Source: Hominiventricola filiformis (GTDB lineage: Bacteria; Bacillota; Clostridia; Lachnospirales; Lachnospiraceae). From it: 64,000 nt of DNA. Positions 24,924 through 33,330 of the stretch are shown piece after piece. Below the pieces are notes generated by a model. That model ran no database searches. It was not told the origin of the DNA and saw only the letters and a program-made list of their open reading frames with translations. The number at the start of each line of letters is the position of its first letter. The stretch's first letter is position 1. The translations under genes were made by a program, and so were the position numbers. The stretch spans positions 124,001 through 188,000 of the forward strand of contig NZ_JAJEPS010000002.1 in the NCBI RefSeq assembly GCF_020686965.1, given 5' to 3'.

Positions 24924-24979
24924 ACAATGCTTCGGAAGATAGAAGGCTATGATTCACAGTTGCTGAATCAGGCAGAGAA

Positions 24980-25115
24980 AGGTGACAGGATGTGAAAGGA
25001 ACGTCCGCAGTCCCGGTACTTCACGAGAACAAGCTTTTTGCGATGTTCGAGTGTTAGTACCGCTGGATCGAGGACTTAGCGCGAGCGGTTCCGCTCACAT
25101 CCTGTCACCTTTTTT
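24980..25115 (+). repeat. Structured repeat element, copy 2 (99-nt core in a 16-bp closing stem)
   Basis: The arms 24980-24995 and 25095-25110 are perfectly complementary over 16 bp, then TTTTTT follows. The 99-nt core (24996-25094) matches copy 1 at 91 of 99 positions with no gaps. All differences fall in the two central loops, while the nested pairing blocks GGAAC/GTTCC, AGTCC/GGACT and GGTACT/AGTACC are unchanged. Apart from the inner TGTGA/TCACA the closing stem shares no sequence with copy 1 yet pairs fully. It lies 57 bp past nfo in the same orientation and probably acts as its terminator. Confidence 0.85.
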
Positions 25116-25142
25116 CTGCCGGTTTACCACATGTGAGTTTCC

Positions 25143-26057
25143 TTATGCCTTCGTTTTCTCCGGCAGCTGTGCAAGAATAATAGCTCCGAACATGAGTACA
25201 CAACCGAACAGTTCTCTGATGCTCAGGCTCTGATGCAGAATCACCCATCCTGCCAGCACGGAAAAGACGGACTCCAGACTTAAGAGCAGAGATGCCACAG
25301 TGGGGTCCGCATTTTTTTGGGCTATAATCTGTAGCGTATAAGCCACCCCGCAGGACATGACTCCCGCATACAGAAGCGGCATAGATGCTGCCAGAATGCC
25401 CGTTAATTCCGGGTGTTCCCAGATCAGCATAGGGATTCCGCAGGCAATACCTGCCACCAAAAACTGGATTGCAGACAGCCGTACGCCATCCACTTTTGGT
25501 GAAAAATGGTCAATAACCAGGATATGCACTGAAAAACATACCGCACACAGGATCACCAGAAAGTCCCCTGTGTTAAGACGAAATGTCTCATTCATGCAGA
25601 GAAAATAAAGACCTGCTACCGCCAGTGCCACACAGAACCAGATGAGCAGACGGACTTTCTTTCCAAGAAAAATACCGAAAATTGGAACCAGTACAATATA
25701 CATGGCGGTAATAAATCCGGCTTTTCCTACCGTTGTAAACAAGATGCCCCACTGCTGCAGGCTGCTCGCAATACCAAGGGCCAGTCCGCAGCAAATACCT
25801 CCGGTAACCAGCGTCTTTGTATCTCCACGACGGCTTTTCATTTCTTCATCCGTAAGTCCGCTTTTTCTGGCGCTCTTATCCATAAATAGAATCACCGGGA
25901 TCAGCACTGCCGCACCAATCAGACACCGGACTGCATTAAAAGTAAAGGGTCCGACATAATCCATTCCCACGCTCTGTGCTACGAATGCACAGCCCCAGAT
26001 CAGGGCTGTCAGCACCAGCAGCACATTATTTTTCATCTGTTTCATTCTCTCACTCAT
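25143..26057 (-). CDS. EamA/DMT-family transporter
   Basis: A roughly 300-residue membrane protein with ten hydrophobic helices in two EamA repeats. Typical starts of the halves are visible (LVLTALIWGCAFVAQSVGMD and FLVILCAVCFSVHILVIDHF). DMT transporters export or import amino acids, nucleosides or other metabolites; the substrate is not predictable. It lies 20 bp downstream of the HAD phosphatase gene. GGAGG directly abuts the first ATG, so the ATG at 26045 may be the true start. It is convergent with nfo. Confidence 0.85.
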   Translation of the reverse strand: MSERMKQMKNNVLLVLTALIWGCAFVAQSVGMDYVGPFTFNAVRCLIGAAVLIPVILFMDKSARKSGLTDEEMKSRRGDTKTLVTGGICCGLALGIASSLQQWGILFTTVGKAGFITAMYIVLVPIFGIFLGKKVRLLIWFCVALAVAGLYFLCMNETFRLNTGDFLVILCAVCFSVHILVIDHFSPKVDGVRLSAIQFLVAGIACGIPMLIWEHPELTGILAASMPLLYAGVMSCGVAYTLQIIAQKNADPTVASLLLSLESVFSVLAGWVILHQSLSIRELFGCVLMFGAIILAQLPEKTKA

Positions 26058-26077
26058 CCTCCGACTGTCTATTCTTC

Positions 26078-26737
26078 TTATTTTGATGCCATGTCCAGAA
26101 GACAGTCTCTTAATTCTGACACCGTGTCAAGGAGCGTCTTTGCTCCCAGACTTTCCAGCAGTTCCTTATCACGAAATCCCCAGGAGACAGAAATACACGG
26201 AATCCCGGCGTTTTCTGCAGTAGCAAGATCTACTTCGGAATCCCCTACATAGACACAGTCCTTCAGTGGAACACCGATTCCTGCTGCCGCCTCAATCACG
26301 GTATCCGGCGCTGGCTTTTTCTTCACCCGCTCAGATTCTCCGATAGCCAGCGGCACCAGATCTCTAAAGGTCTCCCGGCACAGTTCCTTCACTGCCGCAT
26401 CGGATTTATTGGAGACAACCGCCGTGGGAATTCCTTTTTCCTTCAGCTCTGCCAGCAGTTCCATAATCCCTGCATAGGGCGCCGTATGGTCGTTTAAATG
26501 CACCGCATAATGTTCCCGGAATTTCTGAAAACACTCCTCAAACTTCGGATTCTCTTCTCCGTCCGGTACGGAACGGACCATGAGGTTCCGGACTCCATTT
26601 CCTACAAAACTTCTGACTTCCATTCTGGTTCGTTCCGGGAAACCGCAGGCAGCAAGGGCTGCATTGACACTTTGGTACAAATCCTCCAGAGTATCAAGCA
26701 GTGTCCCGTCAAGATCAAATAATACGCCTTTTATCAT
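26078..26737 (-). CDS. HAD-family hydrolase, phosphoglycolate-phosphatase-like
   Basis: A 219-residue HAD phosphatase with motif I LFDLDGTLLDTLEDL (residues 6-20), motif II in AVVSNKSD near 111, a conserved lysine near 143, and motif III YVGDSEVDLATAENAG near 169. The cap domain layout matches Gph/PgmB-like enzymes. Possible substrates are 2-phosphoglycolate or other small phosphate esters. Its ATG overlaps the stop of the ABC exporter gene upstream by 4 bp, so it is the tail of the marR operon and is probably co-induced with the exporter. Confidence 0.85.
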   Translation of the reverse strand: MIKGVLFDLDGTLLDTLEDLYQSVNAALAACGFPERTRMEVRSFVGNGVRNLMVRSVPDGEENPKFEECFQKFREHYAVHLNDHTAPYAGIMELLAELKEKGIPTAVVSNKSDAAVKELCRETFRDLVPLAIGESERVKKKPAPDTVIEAAAGIGVPLKDCVYVGDSEVDLATAENAGIPCISVSWGFRDKELLESLGAKTLLDTVSELRDCLLDMASK

Positions 26738-28626
26738 GATAATTCAAATGCTCCCGTATATAACTGATAATAACGTCCTTTTTCTGCCAGCAGAGACTCG
26801 TGGTCACCACGTTCGATGATGCGTCCCTGATCCAGTACCATGATAACATCAGAGTTCTTAATAGTAGAGAGACGATGGGCAATGACAAAGACCGTTCTGC
26901 CTTTCATCAGCTTATCCATACCACTCTGGACGATGGTCTCGGTTCTTGTATCAATACTGGATGTTGCCTCGTCAAGAATCAGTACCGGCGGATCTGCGAT
27001 GGCTGCACGCGCAATGGCCAGAAGCTGACGCTCACCCTGAGAAAGCTCGGAACCGTCGCCGCTTAAGACCGTATCGTATCCCTGCGGCAGTTTGGTAATG
27101 AAATAATGGGCATTGGCCAGTTTTGCCGCTGCGATAACTTCCTCGTCCGTTGCATCCAATTTTCCGTAACGGATATTGTCTGCCACGGTTCCGGTAAACA
27201 GATGGGTATCCTGCAGTACCATGCCAAGAGATCTTCTTAAATCCGGTTTCTTGATTTTATTAATATTAATACCATCATAACGGATCTTTCCATCCTGAAT
27301 ATCATAAAAACGGTTAATCAGGTTGGTAATTGTCGTCTTTCCGGCACCGGTTGCACCGACAAATGCAACTTTCTGTCCCGGTTTTGCATACATCTTAATA
27401 TCATGAAGAACGATCTTGTCATCCGTATATCCAAAGTCTACACCGTTGAATACCACATCACCCTGGAGTTTTTCGTAGGTGATAGTACCATCTGCCTGGT
27501 GGGGATGTTTCCATGCCCAGATACCAGTTCTCACCGGAGACTCTTTAAGAGTTCCGTCCGGCTCCTCCACCGCATTGACCAGAGTTACGTAACCATGATC
27601 TTCTTCCACCGGCTCATCCAGGAGATCAAAGACACGCTCTGCTCCTGCCAGCGCCATAATAATGGAGTTAAACTGCTGGGACACCTGGGTGATCGGCATA
27701 TTAAAGCTTCTCGTCAGCTGCAGGAAAGATGCCAGTGCACCAAGGGTCAGACCGCCCACACCATTGATGGCCAGAATAGAACCAACTGCCAGAGTAATAA
27801 CGTAGTTGATATTTCCAAGGTTTGCCATAACCGGCATCAGAATGTTGGCATAAATATTTGCATTTTTTGCACTGTCAAAAAGTCCGTCGTTAAGCTCATA
27901 GAATTTCTTTTTCGTCTCTTCCTCATGACAGAATACTTTGACCACCTTCTGGCCTTCCATCATCTCTTCAATGTAACCGTTCAGAACTCCCAGATCCTTC
28001 TGCTGGCGGATAAAGTATTTTCCACTCTGGGAACCAATCTTCCGGACCGCTCCGACCATAACAGCAACCATAACAATGATCAGCAGCGTCAGGGGAATAC
28101 TCAGCACAATCATGGAAATGAACGTACTTACAATGGTGATCACAGAGCTTAACATCTGTGGAATACTCTGGCTGATCATCTGGCGAAGTGTATCCGTATC
28201 GTTGGTGTAGCAGCTCATGATATCGCCATGGGCATGGGTATCGAAGTATTTGATGGGCAGGCGCTCCATATGGGTAAACATATCATCACGAATCCGTTTC
28301 AAAGTTCCCTGGGTCACATTGACCATCAGTCTCGCATAAAGAAACGTGGCAAAGGTTCCGATATAGTAAATTCCTGCCATTATAAGCAGTGCCCGTACAA
28401 GGGGAGCAAAACTCGGATTATTTTCGGAAAGGAACGGCATGATATAATCATCGATCAGATTTTTAATAAACAGATTGCCTGCCACAGCAGCCAGAGAACT
28501 GACCGCAATGCCGATAGCAACAAACACACATTCCACTTTATAATAGTTCCACACATAGGAGAGCAGGCGCATCAGGGTCTTGCCCGGATTCTTGCTGCCG
28601 CGTCCATTCATGTTCTTCTTATTCAT
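26734..28626 (-). CDS. Heterodimeric ABC exporter, canonical-NBD half
   Basis: A 630-residue type IV ABC exporter half: six membrane helices in residues about 30-330, then an NBD with Walker A GATGAGKTT, a Q-loop, signature ELSQGERQLLAIARA and Walker B VLILDEATSSID with the catalytic Glu intact. An insert of about 50 residues precedes the NBD. It pairs with the 584-residue half encoded just upstream (8-bp overlap), as in the LmrCD/BmrCD/TM287-288 class. These pumps export lipophilic drugs or lipids. Expression is probably controlled by the MarR repressor at the head of the operon. Confidence 0.92.
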   Translation of the reverse strand: MNKKNMNGRGSKNPGKTLMRLLSYVWNYYKVECVFVAIGIAVSSLAAVAGNLFIKNLIDDYIMPFLSENNPSFAPLVRALLIMAGIYYIGTFATFLYARLMVNVTQGTLKRIRDDMFTHMERLPIKYFDTHAHGDIMSCYTNDTDTLRQMISQSIPQMLSSVITIVSTFISMIVLSIPLTLLIIVMVAVMVGAVRKIGSQSGKYFIRQQKDLGVLNGYIEEMMEGQKVVKVFCHEEETKKKFYELNDGLFDSAKNANIYANILMPVMANLGNINYVITLAVGSILAINGVGGLTLGALASFLQLTRSFNMPITQVSQQFNSIIMALAGAERVFDLLDEPVEEDHGYVTLVNAVEEPDGTLKESPVRTGIWAWKHPHQADGTITYEKLQGDVVFNGVDFGYTDDKIVLHDIKMYAKPGQKVAFVGATGAGKTTITNLINRFYDIQDGKIRYDGININKIKKPDLRRSLGMVLQDTHLFTGTVADNIRYGKLDATDEEVIAAAKLANAHYFITKLPQGYDTVLSGDGSELSQGERQLLAIARAAIADPPVLILDEATSSIDTRTETIVQSGMDKLMKGRTVFVIAHRLSTIKNSDVIMVLDQGRIIERGDHESLLAEKGRYYQLYTGAFELS

Positions 28627-30373
28627 TCAAACCTGCTCCTTTCTGCTGTAATCTGTAAATATCCCGGTAAATCTCATTGGTCTCTAAGAGCTCTTCATGG
28701 GTTCCCATGCCAGAGATACGTCCCTGGTCAAGAACCAGAATCCGATCGGCATCTTCAATAGAAGAAATACGCTGGGCAATGATAATTTTGGTCGTAGCCG
28801 GAATCTCCTCCCGGAATGCCTTCCGGATCAGAGCATCGGTCTTCGTATCCACCGCACTGGTGGAGTCGTCGAGAATCAGGATCTTCGGCTTCTTTAAGAG
28901 GGCTCTGGCAATACAGAGTCTTTGTTTCTGACCGCCGGAAACATTACTTCCCCCCTGCTCAATGAAGGTCTCATAGCCATCCGGCATCTTGTCAATAAAC
29001 TCACTGGCCTGGGCAAGCTCGCAGGCATGACGGCATTCTTCCTCCGTTGCCTCCTTGTTGCCCCAGCGCAGATTATCAAGAATGGTACCGGAGAACAATA
29101 CGTTCTTCTGGAGTACCATAGATACCTCATTTCGAAGGGTCTCGATATCATACTCCCGGACATCTCTTCCGCCTACACGCACGGAACCATCCAGTACGTC
29201 GTAAAGTCTCGGAATCAGCTGTACCAGCGTAGACTTGGAGCTTCCGGTTCCACCGATAATGCCGATGGTCTCTCCAGAATGAATCTGGAAATTGATATCA
29301 GCAAGGACACATTTCTCCTCCCGCTCTTCCTTCGTCTCATTTTCGCTGTAAGCAAAATTTACATGGTCAAATTCAATAGAACCATCCTCTACCTGATATA
29401 CCGGGTTTTCCGGATTGTGAAGAGTACTCTTCTCATCCAGCACTTCTGTAATACGCTTTGCAGAAGAACTTGCCATGGTGACCATGACAAATACCATGGA
29501 CATCATCATCAGACTCATAAGAATCTGCATGGTATAAGTAAAGAGACTCATAAGTTCTCCAGTGGTCATGGTGCCATTCACTACAATCATTTTTGCACCA
29601 ATCCAGGAAATCAAAAGAATACAGGTATATACCGTCAACTGCATGACCGGCTGGTTCATAATGACCAGTTTTTCTGCATGGACACTTAAATTTTTCAGAC
29701 GATCTGTTGTTTTGCAGAACTTGTCATTTTCATGATCTTCTCTTACATAAGCCTTTACCACACGAATGCCTGTCAGGTTCTCCTGCACACTGGCATTCAA
29801 ACTGTCATAGCCGCGGAACATTTCATTGAACAGCGGAAATGCCCTTCTGATTACAAATGACAGCACCAATCCCAGAAATACCAGCGCAGCCAGGAAAATC
29901 AGTGATATCCTTGCATTAATTTTCACACACATGATCAGTGCGGAAATCATCATGATCGGCGCCCGCACAAACATACGCACCAGCATCTGGTATGCATTCT
30001 GCACGTTGGTCACATCCGTAGTCATACGGGTAACCAGACCTGCCGTGGAGAAATGATCAATATTCCGGAATGCAAAATCCTGAATATTATCAAACATTCC
30101 TCTTCTTAAATTACGTCCAAATCCCATGGACGCTTTCGCCGCAAATACACCCGACAGGGTACCTGCAGCCAGGGACAGCATGGCAACTACCAGCATTATG
30201 AGTCCCATTTTCATTACATAATTCATATCCCCGGTCTCTACTCCGTTGTCGATGACCAGCGCCATCAAAGTGGGGAGCAGTACTTCCAGAAATACTTCCA
30301 CTGTTACAAATACCGGGGAAAGAATCGTATCTCTCTTGAATTCTCCGATATAGGACATGAGTTTTTTAATCAT
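28619..30373 (-). CDS. Heterodimeric ABC exporter, degenerate-NBD half
   Basis: A 584-residue ABC exporter half with six membrane helices (residues about 15-310) and one NBD. The Walker A is GGTGSSKST, with Ser where Gly is usual before the Lys, the signature is VSGGQKQR, and Walker B reads ILILDDSTSAVD, with Asp replacing the catalytic Glu. This pattern marks the degenerate site of heterodimeric exporters such as TM287. Its partner is the following gene. It overlaps marR by 8 bp and the partner gene by 8 bp. Confidence 0.92.
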   Translation of the reverse strand: MIKKLMSYIGEFKRDTILSPVFVTVEVFLEVLLPTLMALVIDNGVETGDMNYVMKMGLIMLVVAMLSLAAGTLSGVFAAKASMGFGRNLRRGMFDNIQDFAFRNIDHFSTAGLVTRMTTDVTNVQNAYQMLVRMFVRAPIMMISALIMCVKINARISLIFLAALVFLGLVLSFVIRRAFPLFNEMFRGYDSLNASVQENLTGIRVVKAYVREDHENDKFCKTTDRLKNLSVHAEKLVIMNQPVMQLTVYTCILLISWIGAKMIVVNGTMTTGELMSLFTYTMQILMSLMMMSMVFVMVTMASSSAKRITEVLDEKSTLHNPENPVYQVEDGSIEFDHVNFAYSENETKEEREEKCVLADINFQIHSGETIGIIGGTGSSKSTLVQLIPRLYDVLDGSVRVGGRDVREYDIETLRNEVSMVLQKNVLFSGTILDNLRWGNKEATEEECRHACELAQASEFIDKMPDGYETFIEQGGSNVSGGQKQRLCIARALLKKPKILILDDSTSAVDTKTDALIRKAFREEIPATTKIIIAQRISSIEDADRILVLDQGRISGMGTHEELLETNEIYRDIYRLQQKGAGLNE

Positions 30374-30815
30374 ATTCAGCCTCCTTTAATCCAGTCTCTA
30401 TCTTATTCACGCAGCGGAGCCACCATTCCCGCTCTTCCGGACTCAGCCATCCATTGACGCGCTTTTCCATCTCTTCAATACGCTCAATGACCTGACGCTG
30501 TACCCGGACGCCTTCTTCCGTCAATACCAGCTCTTTTTGTCTGGCATCGGTACTCACACTCCTGCGCTCCACAAGTCCATGCTTTTCCAATCCCTGAATC
30601 ACACTGGTTACGGAAGACCTGCGAATCTTGAATTCGGATTCCAGCTCTTTCTGAAATGCCTTTTCATGATGATTTCTCTTGTACCAGAGAAATCCCAGAA
30701 TCCGGCTCTGAATGGACGAAAGTTTGAACTCTTCCATCTCCTGCTCCATGGCACGACGCAAAAGACAGCTTAAATCCATAATCGTCTTAATCGGATGGTC
30801 TTCTGTCTGCAGCAT
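30366..30815 (-). CDS. MarR-family repressor of the ABC exporter
   Basis: A 149-residue winged-helix protein with a DNA-recognition region (FKIRRSSVTSVIQGLEKHG, residues about 67-85), the wing with RRSVSTDARQKELVLTEEG, and flanking dimerisation helices. MarR proteins release DNA when they bind small lipophilic ligands. It is the first gene of marR-ABC-ABC-HAD, and two palindromic sites overlap its own promoter (30844-30887), so it probably represses the whole operon including itself. AAAGGAGG precedes the ATG. Confidence 0.92.
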   Translation of the reverse strand: MLQTEDHPIKTIMDLSCLLRRAMEQEMEEFKLSSIQSRILGFLWYKRNHHEKAFQKELESEFKIRRSSVTSVIQGLEKHGLVERRSVSTDARQKELVLTEEGVRVQRQVIERIEEMEKRVNGWLSPEEREWWLRCVNKIETGLKEAEYD

Positions 30816-30843
30816 TTATTTCCTCCTTTCCTGCCTATAAAAA

Positions 30844-30887
30844 GTTAGAACTCTAACGAGTATACGTTAGAGTTCTAACAAAGTCAA
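30844..30887 (-). promoter_or_regulatory. marR promoter with twin GTTAGA-N2-TCTAAC operators
   Basis: On the minus strand TTGACT (30887-30882) and TATACT (30864-30859) are 17 bp apart. Two 14-bp palindromes, each GTTAGA-N2-TCTAAC (30844-30857 and 30866-30879), sit with centres 22 bp apart, two helical turns. One lies in the spacer between -35 and -10 and the other just downstream of -10. Together they form a 15-bp-arm inverted repeat. Confidence 0.88.
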
Positions 30888-30906
30888 GAAGGAAATCCTT
30901 CATAAA

Positions 30907-31806
30907 TTATGAACTTTTTGTGTTCTTCCGTTTTAAAATCCGCTCCCGGATCTCCGTAGACCGGTCAATTCCCGCATTCATAAACCGGGAACCCGGGTTG
31001 TGGGTCAGAAACCACGCGGCGCCGCTGGTCATCCGCCCTTTTAACTGCTCCTGACGGTCTTCCAGCTGTGCCATCTCTTTTTCCAACCGTTCCAGTACTT
31101 TCTCTTTCAGCTGTCCCGGATCAGGTGTCTCCACGGACGGAAGTCGTTCCGCAAGGGCTTCCTTCGTATCGGCCAGCTTCTCAGAGACCGCTTCCTTCGC
31201 AAAGGTAGAGGCAGCTTCCAGAAGCCGCTTCTTCTCTGCTGCCCGCTGCTCCAGTTCTGCCATCAGCTGCTCTGCCTGCTCCAGCATATGACGCAGATCC
31301 ATAGCCTCCCGGAAAGCTCCGCTGAAATCGTAAACCATGCAGACGGTAATGAGGAAGGTTGCTACCGATACAAATTCCTGATTCATCCAGAAGACAAACC
31401 GCTCCACCTGAGGCTGAATGCCATAGACCATGGCAATGCTTAAAAATCCCCATGCAATGGAGGAACTTAAACAAATATGTCCCTTATACTGAAAATGCTG
31501 GTTGCTGTAATCCCAGTACCGTACCTTAAAGAGCCGCACCATGGCTTCTCCGGTAAAGTATTCCAATACGGTAGCCCCCACCAGGCCAACAACATACACT
31601 TCCACCGGTGAATTCTGGAATGGCAAGGTCATCCACAGCACCAAAATCGCACCACTTCCATATAAAGGAAGCCAGGGCCCCTTTAGGAAGCCCCGGTTCA
31701 CAGGCCGGAGCTGTTTGAGGGATACATACGCCGACTCAAAGCACCAGCCAAATATACAATAGAGATAAAAGAAGGATAACCACTGTCTGAACGTGTAGCT
31801 ATACAA
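30907..31806 (-). CDS. PF06541-type membrane protein (putative ABC-transporter type IV)
   Basis: A 299-residue protein. About five membrane helices occupy the first 170 residues, including FFYLYCIFGWCFESAYVSL at the start and a GPWLPLYGSGAILVLW segment, both typical of the PF06541 family common in Clostridia. Residues about 175-275 are a long charged coiled coil (MLEQAEQLMAELEQRAAEKK onward), unusual compared with shorter family members. Function unknown. It follows purB by 30 bp and may be read with the pur genes; its stop lies just beyond the marR promoter region, on the same strand. Confidence 0.75.
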   Translation of the reverse strand: MYSYTFRQWLSFFYLYCIFGWCFESAYVSLKQLRPVNRGFLKGPWLPLYGSGAILVLWMTLPFQNSPVEVYVVGLVGATVLEYFTGEAMVRLFKVRYWDYSNQHFQYKGHICLSSSIAWGFLSIAMVYGIQPQVERFVFWMNQEFVSVATFLITVCMVYDFSGAFREAMDLRHMLEQAEQLMAELEQRAAEKKRLLEAASTFAKEAVSEKLADTKEALAERLPSVETPDPGQLKEKVLERLEKEMAQLEDRQEQLKGRMTSGAAWFLTHNPGSRFMNAGIDRSTEIRERILKRKNTKSS

Positions 31807-31836
31807 TACGGTAATTCCTCCGATTCTTTTTGAAAA

Positions 31837-33270
31837 CTATACAGTGATCTCTGCCTTCACTCCCAGAACGTCTTTGTTGGCATCCAGGATCGGCTGTACC
31901 ACATCACGCAGGAAATTGGTTACCTGAATCTCGGAACGGCCCACGTATCTGGAAGGTTCCATGCAGGATTCCAGCTGCTCCAGCGTCATGTTAAATGCCG
32001 GATCTGCTGCAATCAGTTCCAGAAGGTTGTTGTCTTTTCCTTCTACCTTGACATTCTTACCTGCTTCCATGGAAAGAGTTCTGATTCTCTCATGAAGCTC
32101 CTGGCGGTCTCCACCTGCTTTTACCGCATCCATCATGATGTTCTCGGTTGCCATGAACGGAAGCTCGCTGCGCAGTCTCTTCTCGATTACCTTCGGATAA
32201 ACCACCAGACCATCTACGACGTTGAGACACAGGTCCAGAATACCGTCAATGGTCAGGAATCCCTCTGCGATGGAAAGACGCTTGTTAGCGGAATCATCCA
32301 GGGTTCTCTCAAACCACTGGGTAGCAGAAGTGATAGCCGGATTCAGGGCGTCAATCATCACATATCTGGAAAGAGAAGCAATACGCTCACTTCTCATAGG
32401 ATTTCTCTTATATGCCATAGCAGAAGAACCGATCTGGGATTTTTCAAAGGGTTCCTCTACTTCTTTCAAATGCTGCAGCAGACGGATATCGTTGGACATC
32501 TTGTGGGCGCTGGCTGCGATACCTGCCAGAATGTTCATTACTCTGGTATCCACTTTTCTGGAATAGGTCTGTCCGGATACCGGAACACATTTTTCAAAGC
32601 CCATCTTCTTTGCGATCATCGGATCAATCTGATCAATCTTCTCCTGATCTCCATCGAAGAGTTCCAGGAAGCTTGCCTGGGTACCGGTTGTTCCTTTGGA
32701 ACCAAGAAGTTTCATGGTACTTAATACATATTCCAGATCCTCCAGATCCATGCAGAACTCATTGAGCCACAGGGATGCTCTCTTGCCAACGGTAGTCGGC
32801 TGTGCCGGCTGGAAATGCGTAAATGCAAGGGTCGGAAGTGCTTTGTACTGGTCAGCAAATTTTGCCAGCTCTGCAATTACATTGATAAGTTTTTTGCGAA
32901 CCAGACGAAGTCCCTCGGTCATAATAATAATATCCGTGTTGTCTCCTACATAACAGGAAGTTGCACCAAGATGGATGATTCCTTTTGCCTTCGGGCACTG
33001 CACACCATACGCATAAACGTGGGACATTACATCATGACGAACCTCTTTTTCGCGGGCTTTTGCCACATCATAATTGATGTCCTCTGCATGGGCTTTCAGC
33101 TCATCGATCTGTTCCTGGGTAATGGGCAGTCCCAGCTCTTTCTCAGTCTCTGCCAGTGCAATCCACAGTTTCCTCCAGGTCTTGAATTTCATATCCTGGG
33201 AGAAAATGTACTGCATCTCCTTACTGGCATAACGCTCTGATAACGGGCTTGTATATCTGTCTGTACTCAT
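31837..33270 (-). CDS. purB: Adenylosuccinate lyase
   Basis: A 477-residue member of the fumarase/aspartase superfamily that cleaves SAICAR to AICAR and adenylosuccinate to AMP. The superfamily signature loop appears as SSAMAYKRNPMRSERI near residue 280, and the active-site region HLGATSCYVGDNTD is near 105. The start at 33270 follows AAAGGAAAA with good spacing; an in-frame ATG at 33330 lies far upstream of any ribosome site. It follows purF after 60 bp, forming a purF-purB unit. Confidence 0.95.
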   Translation of the reverse strand: MSTDRYTSPLSERYASKEMQYIFSQDMKFKTWRKLWIALAETEKELGLPITQEQIDELKAHAEDINYDVAKAREKEVRHDVMSHVYAYGVQCPKAKGIIHLGATSCYVGDNTDIIIMTEGLRLVRKKLINVIAELAKFADQYKALPTLAFTHFQPAQPTTVGKRASLWLNEFCMDLEDLEYVLSTMKLLGSKGTTGTQASFLELFDGDQEKIDQIDPMIAKKMGFEKCVPVSGQTYSRKVDTRVMNILAGIAASAHKMSNDIRLLQHLKEVEEPFEKSQIGSSAMAYKRNPMRSERIASLSRYVMIDALNPAITSATQWFERTLDDSANKRLSIAEGFLTIDGILDLCLNVVDGLVVYPKVIEKRLRSELPFMATENIMMDAVKAGGDRQELHERIRTLSMEAGKNVKVEGKDNNLLELIAADPAFNMTLEQLESCMEPSRYVGRSEIQVTNFLRDVVQPILDANKDVLGVKAEITV

Positions 33271-33330
33271 ATGATTATTTTCCTTTCTGTGTTTGTGTAC
33301 TGTCAATGCTAAGCTTTCCGGACTATGCAC

